Below the pieces are notes generated by a model that worked only from the letters and a program-made list of their open reading frames with translations, was not told the DNA's origin and did not search any database. Shown here piece after piece: positions 1 through 7,092 of a stretch of 13,847 bases of DNA. The translations under genes and the position numbers were made by a program. This DNA comes from Bacteriovoracaceae bacterium UBA2428 (lineage in GTDB: Bacteria; Bdellovibrionota; UBA2428). The stretch is taken from positions 12,793 through 26,639 of the forward strand of contig DDRA01000017.1 in NCBI GenBank assembly GCA_002343545.1. Direction: 5' to 3'. Numbering within the stretch: position 1 is the first letter of the stretch; every line of letters begins with the position of its first letter.

Positions 1-242
1 GGGTGCGAAGTGCCGTGGGTCGTGCCGTTCTCGTCGGCCAGGTTCTCGGCGAGGACTTGACGCGCACGCGCGTCGGGGCACTTCGCGATCGCGGCTTCGA
101 GGTAGCGAGGAAAGGCTTCGACGTGGCGGAAGTACTGGGCCGCGTAGTCGCGCAGCGTCTCGCGCGAGAGCTTGCCTTCCATCCAGTCGCGGTAGAAGGG
201 GTGCTTCAGAAGGTGCAGGCCGCCCGGATTCCAGAATTCCAT
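1..242 (-). CDS. CADD-family haem-oxygenase-fold protein, probable p-aminobenzoate synthase (N-terminal part)
   Basis: The first 80 residues are visible and the rest lies beyond the left edge. The start is ATG at 242, with a GGAGG ribosome site (250-254) seven bases upstream. The protein opens MEFWNPGGLHLLKHPFY and continues with W20, then DYAAQYFRHVEAFPRYL (residues 32-48) and ENLADENG (66-73). These blocks match the CADD group of the TenA/PqqC haem-oxygenase-like fold. In that group the chlamydial protein makes p-aminobenzoate for folate from one of its own tyrosines in an oxygen- and metal-dependent reaction. By alignment from memory, the sacrificial tyrosine of Chlamydia CADD (Y27, in HTFY) corresponds to Y17 (HPFY) and its Y43 to Y33. 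E71 and H76/H80 lie in the metal-ligand region. A LysR gene is divergent across 97 bp. The alternative is a PqqC/TenA-like oxidase with another substrate. Family assignment is strong; the exact reaction is inferred. Confidence 0.8.
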   Translation of the reverse strand, partial: MEFWNPGGLHLLKHPFYRDWMEGKLSRETLRDYAAQYFRHVEAFPRYLEAAIAKCPDARARQVLAENLADENGTTHGTSH

Positions 243-261
243 CGTTTTTCCTCCGTCAATG

Positions 262-279
262 CGCCGAGCCGTTTCGGCG
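262..279 (-). promoter_or_regulatory. Small stem-loop just upstream of the CADD gene ribosome site
   Basis: CGCCGA (262-267) and TCGGCG (274-279) form a perfect 6-bp stem with a 6-nt loop. On the minus strand it ends 7 nt before the GGAGG of the CADD-family gene, so it would lie in that gene's 5' leader and could affect ribosome access. It could also be a chance product of high GC content. Confidence 0.3.
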
Positions 280-301
280 GGGCCCAAAATAGCGAAAGCT
301 T

Positions 302-319
302 TTGATAAGAAAATCTCAA
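302..319. promoter_or_regulatory. AT-rich inverted repeat, candidate LysR-type operator
   Basis: TTGATA-N6-TCTCAA is an imperfect inverted repeat (TTGA.A......T.TCAA) containing a T-N11-A spacing (T306, A318), the loose consensus for LysR-family sites. It sits in an A/T-rich patch (286-330) of an otherwise GC-rich region, between the divergent CADD-family gene and the LysR gene and about 20 bp before the LysR start. LysR regulators commonly bind such sites to control a divergent target and themselves. The assignment is inferred from position and symmetry only. Confidence 0.4.
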
Positions 320-339
320 TCTCCTAAACGTCTTGATGA

Positions 340-1242
340 GTGAATCTTAACAATATCGATCTCAACAAGCTGGCCGTCTTCGCCCAGGTCGTCGAGGCCG
401 GGACCTACCGTCTCGCCTCGGAGCGGCTCAACGTCACGCCTTCGGCCTTGAGTCAGACGATCACGGGGCTCGAACGCTCCCTCGGCGTGCCGCTCTTCGA
501 GCGTATCGGCAAGCGTCTCGTCCCGACGCCCCTCGGGCTCGAGATTCGGCGCTCCTTCCGCGCCCACCGCGAGGCGTTCCAGGACGAGCTCACGCGCATC
601 GCCGGCCGTGCTCGCGAAGTGACGGGCTTATTGAGAATCGGCGCTTACCTCGAGTTCGCGAAGTTTCGCTTGGCGCCCGTCCTCGCCGAGTTCCAACGTG
701 AGCATCCCGACGTCCAGGTCAAGATGGTCTTCGAACCGCCGAGTCGACTGCACCGCATGCTCGAGGCCGACAAGCTCGACGTCTGCTTTTCGATTTATCC
801 GGAGCGCGACCGTCTCGTACGGTCGCGCGCGATCTACACCGAGGAGCTCGTTCTTGTGGCGCCCGAGGGGCGGCTCGGGCCGAGGCCCACCGTCGAGGAA
901 CTGCTCGAGGTGCCGATGATCGAGTACTACTTTAATCACCAGCCGATCCGCCGTTGGCTCGCGCTGCACTACCGCAAGAAGCCGAAGACCCTGCCCATCC
1001 GGACCTACGCGTCCACGGCTGAGATGGTCCTCGCGCTGGCCCGCGCCGGTTTGGGGGCGGGGGTCGTGCCGGCCTACTTGCTCGAGGGAACGGGCGGAAC
1101 GGAGGGGCTTACGGTCGTGCGGCCAAGCCCACGCAAGCTCATCGACCACATCTGGATGCTTCGGCGAAAGGTCGGGGACGCCTCGACGGCCCTCGGCGCC
1201 TTTACGGCCCGCATCGAAAGTGCCTTCGGCGACGAGGCCTAG
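340..1242 (+). CDS. LysR-family transcriptional regulator
   Basis: This 300-residue protein has the normal LysR length and architecture. The N-terminal winged helix-turn-helix spans about residues 7-65 (LNKLAVFAQVVEAGTYRLAS, then the recognition helix TPSALSQTITGLE and the conserved LGVPLFER, TPLG). A linker helix follows, and a two-lobed periplasmic-binding-fold effector domain runs from about residue 90 to 295. The start is a GTG at 340; an ATG at 335 in another frame stops after four codons, so it is not used. The gene is divergent from the CADD-family gene, and the usual LysR arrangement would make that gene its target. The effector cannot be read from the sequence. The family call is secure; the target is inferred. 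Confidence 0.93.
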   Translation: MNLNNIDLNKLAVFAQVVEAGTYRLASERLNVTPSALSQTITGLERSLGVPLFERIGKRLVPTPLGLEIRRSFRAHREAFQDELTRIAGRAREVTGLLRIGAYLEFAKFRLAPVLAEFQREHPDVQVKMVFEPPSRLHRMLEADKLDVCFSIYPERDRLVRSRAIYTEELVLVAPEGRLGPRPTVEELLEVPMIEYYFNHQPIRRWLALHYRKKPKTLPIRTYASTAEMVLALARAGLGAGVVPAYLLEGTGGTEGLTVVRPSPRKLIDHIWMLRRKVGDASTALGAFTARIESAFGDEA

Positions 1243-1335
1243 GTTTTGAGGGTCGGTGTATGAAGATCGTGCGAAAAGTTGGGGGGCGGTCAATTTTAGG
1301 GCGGGGAAAGCCGAAGCGAGAATGAGGAGGACCTC

Positions 1336-1755
1336 ATGACAAAGTTTCTTGCGCTCACGTCTCTCTTGGCGCTTTCGGTTCCGGCCTTCGCGGGTGGAGG
1401 CGATGCGAGTTTCCCCTTCGATGTTCTCATCGTAAGCTCTCCGGATCGCTCGTTTAAGGACGACGGAACCGTCGTCCAAGTCGAGAACCAGCCGGACAGT
1501 TACACGATTTCGGAAGAAGCCACGGATTGCACTTCGGCGGCAGAAGTCGTTCTGGTGAAACATTCCAGGGCCAAAGCGAGGGCCGCTTGCGCCAAGGTGA
1601 ATGACACCCGGAGAGTCTTTACCAATTTGAAGGACATCGGCTGTAAGGTGGTCGATAGCGGCACCATGCCGGTCAAAGTTCCCGGCGGCGGTTTCGCTTG
1701 CGTGGGTTGGGCCCGTATCAAGGGCTTCCGCCAAGGCCGTACTTTTGTCGAGTGA
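1336..1755 (+). CDS. Small exported four-cysteine protein of unknown function
   Basis: This 139-residue protein has a Sec signal peptide: MTKFLALTSLLALSVPAFA, with predicted cleavage after residue 19 at AFA. The mature part is about 120 residues with four cysteines (C65, C85, C103, C122), an even number that would allow two disulfides in the periplasm or outside the cell. No domain family is recognised. The start is supported by AGGAGG at 1325-1330, five bases before the ATG. It ends just before a large hairpin (1772-1826), and asnS follows with its own promoter, so it appears to be a single-gene transcript. The 93 bp between the LysR stop and this start show no convincing promoter. Confidence 0.8.
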   Translation: MTKFLALTSLLALSVPAFAGGGDASFPFDVLIVSSPDRSFKDDGTVVQVENQPDSYTISEEATDCTSAAEVVLVKHSRAKARAACAKVNDTRRVFTNLKDIGCKVVDSGTMPVKVPGGGFACVGWARIKGFRQGRTFVE

Positions 1756-1771
1756 CCCGTCCGTCTAGGGG

Positions 1772-1826
1772 CTTTCGCGACGCGTCCCGAGCCGGCGGGC
1801 ATGGGACGCGTTTCGGCTCGCGAAAG
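1772..1826 (+). terminator. Large composite hairpin between the exported-protein gene and asnS
   Basis: CTTTCGCGACGCGTCCC (1772-1788) pairs in two blocks. ACGCGTCCC (1780-1788) pairs with GGGACGCGT (1803-1811), and CTTTCGCG (1772-1779) pairs with CGCGAAAG (1819-1826). This gives 17 base pairs with a 14-nt loop and a 7-nt bulge on the 3' side. It starts 17 nt after the upstream stop codon and ends 14 nt before the asnS -35 box, which suits a transcription terminator. There is no T-tract after the stem, so classical intrinsic termination is doubtful. Confidence 0.4.
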
Positions 1827-1840
1827 ATTCTCGCCCAGGG

Positions 1841-1869
1841 TTTCCAGGCTTCCGCCGGGGCGCTATAAA
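1841..1869 (+). promoter_or_regulatory. asnS promoter, predicted to give a leaderless transcript
   Basis: The -35 box TTTCCA (1841-1846; 4 of 6 match TTGACA) and the -10 box TATAAA (1864-1869; 5 of 6 match TATAAT) are separated by exactly 17 bp. The -10 box ends seven bases before the A of the asnS ATG (1877), so a normal start site would fall on or next to the start codon. No Shine-Dalgarno sequence precedes the ATG. Position and spacing are read directly; leaderless use is inferred. Confidence 0.6.
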
Positions 1870-1876
1870 ATCTCCC

Positions 1877-3277
<1,401 letters not shown>

Positions 3278-3287
3278 CGATCGTGCT

Positions 3288-4361
3288 CTACGGCGCGACG
3301 CCGTTGCGTAACGAATAAATGCCTTCAATTGAGCTGACGAGGGCGTCGCCGAGCTTCGGCTTCAAGCGGTTAAGCAGGCGATAGAAGCGGTTTCGTTTCG
3401 CGCGGATCGAGATGGGCTCCGGCCAGAGGGCGTGGCAAAGGTAGTGGCGGCTGACGGGGCCGCGCTTGAGGATCGCGAGCAGGCGGCCCTCGAGATCGGT
3501 CAAGCTTTCGCCGTCGAAGCGCCGTGGCCCTTGGCCCCAGGTCGAGCGTGCGAGCGAGAAGCGAAAAAAGGGGCAGATCGTGCCGTAGTCCTCGGGGCGG
3601 GGTTCGCGGTCGCGGAGGCCAAGTTTCCACCCGATGAAGTCGACGGGAAAGCGGTGACGTTCCTCGTGGGGGCCTAGGACTTTCTCGAAGGCCGCGCGCG
3701 CGAGCGCGGGCTCGCCGGCTTCGGCGTGCAGGAGGGTCGCGAAGAGCTGCGCGGATTCGCGGTCCGAGTGATCGGCGAAGATCTCGAGCTTCGGCATCGC
3801 TTCCATGAGCTCGTCGCGGGCCGCGTTCAGCCGTCCATCCTGGTGATAGAGCATCGCGAGCTGGCGGCCGATGAGGCCCATGAGCTTGCCGCTCTGTCGG
3901 GCGTGCGCGAGGCGTCGAAGGGAGTAGAAGCGTTCGATGCGCGACGCGAGGTCTTCGGGCCGCTCGAGATTTTCGGCGCCGATGGCTTCGTTGTAGAGGC
4001 TCAAAAGCTCGCGCTCCGGGTCGCCGATCTTGGCGTACGCCGTGGCCGCGGTTCGGAATTCCTGCGCGCCCCGCACGAAATCGCCCAGGTTGAAGGCGAG
4101 CAGGCCGTTCACCCACCCGATCTCGGCGCGCAGGCTCGGGTTCTCGCCGCGCGGCTCGTCGAGGTAATGATCTTCGGACGGATTACCGGCCTTCATCGCG
4201 AGCCGCGTCGTGAGGAGACGAATCCAACTCCGCTCGAGCGAGCCTCCGGTGGCGGGTTCCGCGCTCAGCTCGCTGAGCTGGGTCGCCGCGTTTTCGAGCG
4301 AGCCCGCGAGAATACGCCGTCGCAGCTCGAGGTAGAGGGGCGGCATCGTCGCGGTGCTCAT
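3288..4361 (-). CDS. TPR-like protein with C-terminal winged-helix DNA-binding domain (putative regulator)
   Basis: The start is ATG at 4361, inside the ATGA overlap with the upstream protease gene. The frame stays open to 4787, but that would overlie the protease C-terminus. The 357-residue protein has no signal peptide. Residues about 45-230 are amphipathic helical pairs with TPR-like spacing (for example GWVNGLLAFNLGDFVRGAQE, 82-101, and LAMLYHQDGRLNAARDEL). Residues about 287-352 (LTDLEGRLLAILKRGPVSR, HYLCHALW, RFYRLLNRLKPKLGDA, IEGIYSLR) follow the pattern of the OmpR/PhoB-type effector winged helix, including the final wing of an EG.Y.L type. Helical sensing repeats before the winged helix reverse the order seen in SARP/BTAD regulators. 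Coupling to an exported protease suggests a role in its expression or in responding to it; no target is known. Confidence 0.72.
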   Translation of the reverse strand: MSTATMPPLYLELRRRILAGSLENAATQLSELSAEPATGGSLERSWIRLLTTRLAMKAGNPSEDHYLDEPRGENPSLRAEIGWVNGLLAFNLGDFVRGAQEFRTAATAYAKIGDPERELLSLYNEAIGAENLERPEDLASRIERFYSLRRLAHARQSGKLMGLIGRQLAMLYHQDGRLNAARDELMEAMPKLEIFADHSDRESAQLFATLLHAEAGEPALARAAFEKVLGPHEERHRFPVDFIGWKLGLRDREPRPEDYGTICPFFRFSLARSTWGQGPRRFDGESLTDLEGRLLAILKRGPVSRHYLCHALWPEPISIRAKRNRFYRLLNRLKPKLGDALVSSIEGIYSLRNGVAP

Positions 4362-6121
4362 GGGTTGGCTCCGAGGTAGGGGGAATACCAGGCGTCCGAG
4401 AGGATCCACTCGGAGCGTTTGCCTTTGCCTTCCGCTTCGAGGCGGAAGAGGGACTCGCGATTCTCGAGGCCGAAGTCCAATTCGATCGAGAAAGCGGCCG
4501 TTTCGAAGGCGTAGGACCAACCGTCCGAGGGGGCCGAGAACTTGGCCTTCCCGAGGGCGCTCTCGTATTCGAGGTCGAGCTTTTCGGCCGTCCAACGGAC
4601 CCGGTAGCTTTGCTCGTCGCCGTCGTGGCGGATCTCGACGGCGTCGTCGGTGCAGCTCAGCGTGCCGAGTTCCGCGGAGCTCGTCTTTTTGCCGGCCCGC
4701 TCGCCCACGAAGCTTCGGCGTTGCCGGTAGAGCGTCTTCCGGTCCAAGAAATTCACCAAGGGGTCCACGCTCAAGGTCGAGGTCCAACGGAACGTTTTCG
4801 CGCCGTGGAGGTGTCGATCGCAGAAGTCACGCAAGAGCTGCCCTTGGGCCTTGCGTTGGGGGCGGAAGGCACCGCGAAGTTCGCGCCAGTCCTCGGCGGA
4901 GAGATCGTCTTTCGAGGCGATCTGGAGCTGGTGCAGGCTTTGGAATTTCAGGTAATCGTCGTCGCCGCGCAGGGCGTAGAGACGCCATCCGCGTTCGTCT
5001 TCGAGGCCGCCCGCGCGGCAAGCGACCTTGCCCCGGTACTCGACGTCGAAGTGCCGGAGGTCGCCGCTTCCTTGGAAAGTCGTAAAGAAAAGTCGTCCGA
5101 GACGAGCGCGGCCGGCGCCATCGGCCCAGGCGCCCGCTCCGTCGGCCCAGGCACCGACCCCATCCGTCCAGGCTCCGACTCCGTCGGCCCAGGCGCCGAC
5201 CCCATCCGTCCAAGCGCCGACGCCATCCGTCCAGGATCCGACGGCGGCCTGCCAGCTCACGCCGGAGCAGCGATCGCCGATGAATTCGGAACTTTGCTCG
5301 CGCGCGATCCGGAAGGAAGGTTTCGTTTCGAAACGAAATCCTTCGAGTCGAAAAGGGTCCTCGCCGCGCGCCAAAGCGGGCAGGGCGGCTTCGATCGTTT
5401 TCCACGGCAAGATGAAAGACTCGCTACCGCCGATGCGGGTCTTAGTTATCATGCCGCTCAGCCGAAGACGGCGATCGCCCGTGTATTGGGTACGGTCGAT
5501 CACCGGACTTCCGCTCATGCCTTCGGCGACGGAAACGCGGTAGGTTTTTTGGATGCGCTCGTAGCCGAGGTGGCCCTCGCCGACGTTCCAAAGCGGATCG
5601 TATTCGATGGCGTCCCAAAGAATGCGGAAGCCGTCGCCTTTCCACGGGACGACGAGGGCCGCGAAATCGCGGTAGTCGCTCCGGGCAAAAGTACCGAAAG
5701 CATCGACTTCGCCCCGTTCGTTGACCAAGGACGGGCCCGCGAAGCTCGTCGCCTGTTCCGCGTCCTGGAAAGCTAAAAGCGCGAGGTCCATGGCCTTCGA
5801 GAGTCCGACGCGTTTGACGGCGTATTCCCGTCCGACGCAGCGGATGCGAAGGGGGCGGGTTTCGCCCACGACATGGGCGGGCGTGAGAAAACGTAACTGG
5901 CCGCCTATGCGAAGCGTCCAGCCGATGCCCATGCTCAAGGAGCCCGCGGCATCGGCGCGCAAGACGTGAACGAGTCGGCACTGGGGATCGACCGCGGGAT
6001 AGATCTGCTCGTGCTGCGCGACGAGTTGCTTCGTGAAGGTGAGACGGGGCCACTCCTTCTCCGCGCGCGCGGCCGCCGGGGCCATCAGGGCGAAGGCGAG
6101 GAAAGGAGTTAGGCTTCGCAT
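4358..6121 (-). CDS. Exported trypsin-fold serine protease with internal heptapeptide repeats
   Basis: This 587-residue protein has a Sec signal peptide (residues 1-20, cleavage after AARA). The peptidase domain covers about residues 40-255 and carries the chymotrypsin-clan triad: H83 in LTPAHVV, D112 in AMDLALL and S203 in EGMSGSPVID. It should therefore be an active serine endopeptidase in the periplasm or outside the cell. Residues 294-337 are six tandem copies of a GVGAW(T/A)DG-type heptad, probably a flexible or extended spacer. A C-terminal region of about 250 residues follows, rich in beta-like segments and resembling no family I recognise; it may bind substrate or the cell surface. 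The ATG at 6121 is chosen for the signal peptide. It has no ribosome site, and a -10-like TAGAAT lies just upstream. It overlaps the following regulator gene by ATGA, so the two are probably cotranscribed. The substrate is unknown. Confidence 0.82.
   Translation of the reverse strand: MRSLTPFLAFALMAPAAARAEKEWPRLTFTKQLVAQHEQIYPAVDPQCRLVHVLRADAAGSLSMGIGWTLRIGGQLRFLTPAHVVGETRPLRIRCVGREYAVKRVGLSKAMDLALLAFQDAEQATSFAGPSLVNERGEVDAFGTFARSDYRDFAALVVPWKGDGFRILWDAIEYDPLWNVGEGHLGYERIQKTYRVSVAEGMSGSPVIDRTQYTGDRRLRLSGMITKTRIGGSESFILPWKTIEAALPALARGEDPFRLEGFRFETKPSFRIAREQSSEFIGDRCSGVSWQAAVGSWTDGVGAWTDGVGAWADGVGAWTDGVGAWADGAGAWADGAGRARLGRLFFTTFQGSGDLRHFDVEYRGKVACRAGGLEDERGWRLYALRGDDDYLKFQSLHQLQIASKDDLSAEDWRELRGAFRPQRKAQGQLLRDFCDRHLHGAKTFRWTSTLSVDPLVNFLDRKTLYRQRRSFVGERAGKKTSSAELGTLSCTDDAVEIRHDGDEQSYRVRWTAEKLDLEYESALGKAKFSAPSDGWSYAFETAAFSIELDFGLENRESLFRLEAEGKGKRSEWILSDAWYSPYLGANP
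5119..5244 (-). repeat. Six tandem 21-bp repeats encoding a heptapeptide array in the protease
   Basis: The six consecutive units start at 5119, 5140, 5161, 5182, 5203 and 5224. On the plus strand the core of each is (G/C)GTCCAGG or CGGCCCAGG followed by a CCGAC-like block. In the minus-strand gene they encode residues 294-337, in which G-A-W-T-D-G-V and G-A-W-A-D-G-A variants alternate. The unit is a multiple of three, so copy number can change by slippage or recombination without breaking the frame. Units differ at several positions, which indicates an older expansion rather than a recent one. Confidence 0.9.
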
Positions 6122-6127
6122 GGGGGT

Positions 6128-6133
6128 ATTCTA
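6128..6133 (-). promoter_or_regulatory. Possible -10 element next to the protease start codon
   Basis: On the minus strand TAGAAT (5 of 6 match TATAAT) ends six bases before the ATG at 6121, with ACCCCC in between. No Shine-Dalgarno sequence is present; an AGGAGA lies about 24 nt upstream, too far to serve. The geometry resembles asnS and would give a leaderless or near-leaderless mRNA. The -35 region (TTCGAA with a 17-bp spacer) matches at only three positions, so the call is weak. Confidence 0.3.
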
Positions 6134-6230
6134 AGGCGCCCGATTTCTCCTTCGAAAGCGCCAACTTGGCCGGGAGCGTTGACAACTTCGACAGCGCTTT
6201 TTTGGGCGACGAAGCCCGCGAAATCGCAGG

Positions 6231-6270
6231 GATGTAAGCGCCACCGCCTTTTCCGGGACCGAGATGTAAG
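6231..6270 (+). repeat. Pair of GATGTAAG direct repeats, 32 bp apart, in a divergent promoter region
   Basis: GATGTAAG occurs at 6231-6238 and 6263-6270 in the 225-bp space between the protease and the plus-strand exported-protein operon. The spacing is 32 bp, about three helical turns, so both copies face the same side of the DNA, as expected for a pair of regulator sites. Apart from these repeats, an isolated TTGACA at 6179-6184 with no -10 partner, and the ribosome site at 6333, I see nothing coding or structured in this intergenic stretch. Confidence 0.3.
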
Positions 6271-6332
6271 GAGAAGTTGTACGACGCGTTGTGGCATTTA
6301 TGCCCGCGGCGCTCCACGGTCGGAGTCGCTTT

Positions 6333-6337
6333 GGAGG
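6333..6337 (+). promoter_or_regulatory. Ribosome-binding site that fixes the start at 6347
   Basis: GGAGG lies nine bases before the ATG at 6347. The reading frame is open back to 6179, but only the 6347 start gives a ribosome site together with an immediate signal peptide (MKLLRLTTLAGLLAGLPAMA). Confidence 0.8.
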
Positions 6338-6346
6338 TATGGATTC

Positions 6347-7084
6347 ATGAAGCTTCTTCGACTCACCACGCTCGCGGGGCTCCTCGCGGGCTTACCCGCC
6401 ATGGCCCAAGGCGAGCCCCCGCTGAATGCCGCCGGGACGGTACTCCTCGAGATCGGCATGAACGAGCACACTTCGGGCACCAACAGCCTCGAGGAGCTGC
6501 GCGACGACTGCCAGCGCGCCGTGGATGCCTACAAAGCTCGCTACCTCTACACCATCTGCGAGTACCACCAGAAGGATTGGGAAGACACCTACTGGGAAGG
6601 CGGCGTCGCCACCAGCGACGTCGTGATCGGTTACACCGAAGAAACGACGACTTCCTACTACTCGGATCGTTCCTCCGGCTCCGCTCGGCGCGGCGGCGGG
6701 TGGCATCGGGAAGAGCTCCGGGGGCGTCGTTCTTCGAGCGGCGGCTACACCCACACTTCGGTCGTTCCCGTTATGGGCACCGTGCAAACGCCCTACCATT
6801 ACAGCTACACGGTGCCCAAGACCGTCTACGGCCTGCGCGTGATCGGGGTCGTGGACCGCTTGACGGCGCCCTGGCGCGAAGTCGAGTCGAGCCTCACGCT
6901 CGCCTTCCGTCGTCCCCTCGCTTACTCGACGGAATCCCTCGCGCTCGGAGCCTGCGGCGCCCGCCTCGTCTCGATGTGGCAAAGCGCGGAGGCTTTCCGC
7001 TACCTGAAGGCCCGTTGCCGCGCCTCCGAGTTGCCGGAAGGGCGCTTCTACTACGTCGTCGAAACCCAGAGTCCCTTTTTCTAG
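6347..7084 (+). CDS. Exported protein of unknown function, first gene of a three-gene cluster
   Basis: This 245-residue protein has a Sec signal peptide with cleavage expected after AMA (residue 20). The mature protein has four cysteines (C55, C71, C203, C224), consistent with two disulfides. The first half is rich in Tyr/Trp/Glu (YLYTICEYHQKDWEDTYWEG, residues 66-85). A low-complexity Ser/Gly/Arg loop follows (about 106-136, with RRGGGWHREELRGRRSSSGG), and then beta-like segments (VYGLRVIGVVDRL, REVESSLTLAFRRPL). No family is recognised and no catalytic motif is evident. The next gene's ribosome site overlaps this gene's stop codon, so the two are almost certainly in one operon. It probably works in the envelope or outside the cell. 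Confidence 0.82.
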   Translation: MKLLRLTTLAGLLAGLPAMAQGEPPLNAAGTVLLEIGMNEHTSGTNSLEELRDDCQRAVDAYKARYLYTICEYHQKDWEDTYWEGGVATSDVVIGYTEETTTSYYSDRSSGSARRGGGWHREELRGRRSSSGGYTHTSVVPVMGTVQTPYHYSYTVPKTVYGLRVIGVVDRLTAPWREVESSLTLAFRRPLAYSTESLALGACGARLVSMWQSAEAFRYLKARCRASELPEGRFYYVVETQSPFF

Positions 7085-7092
7085 GAGCTAAA

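Noticed and set aside
628..1734. 368-codon minus-strand frame across the LysR and small exported genes
   Set aside because: It spans two supported genes and an intergenic region in antisense and contains no family signature.
3291..3303. CGGCG-CGA-CGCCG hairpin as a terminator for asnS
   Set aside because: The stem is only 5 bp, lies within the convergent gene's coding end, and has no T-tract. It is too weak to call.
4362..4787. N-terminal extension of the regulator upstream of 4361
   Set aside because: It would lie entirely over the protease C-terminal coding region and is Arg/Pro-rich. The ATGA junction gives a normal start.
5119..5244. CRISPR-like array
   Set aside because: The repeats are directly tandem with no spacers, have a 21-bp unit, and are in frame inside a protease gene.
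6179..6184. Perfect TTGACA as a -35 box for the exported-protein operon
   Set aside because: No -10-like hexamer lies 15-19 bp downstream (the expected position reads TTGGGC), so no promoter is called.
6293..6304. GGCAT-TT-ATGCC mini-palindrome and a sigma-54-like TGGCAT...TGC pattern
   Set aside because: The arms are only 5 bp, and the GG to GC spacing does not fit the -24/-12 consensus.
6277..7092. Long in-frame upstream extension of the second exported protein (TTG at 6277)
   Set aside because: It overlaps the first exported-protein gene in another frame and would bury a clear signal peptide and ribosome site at 7093.
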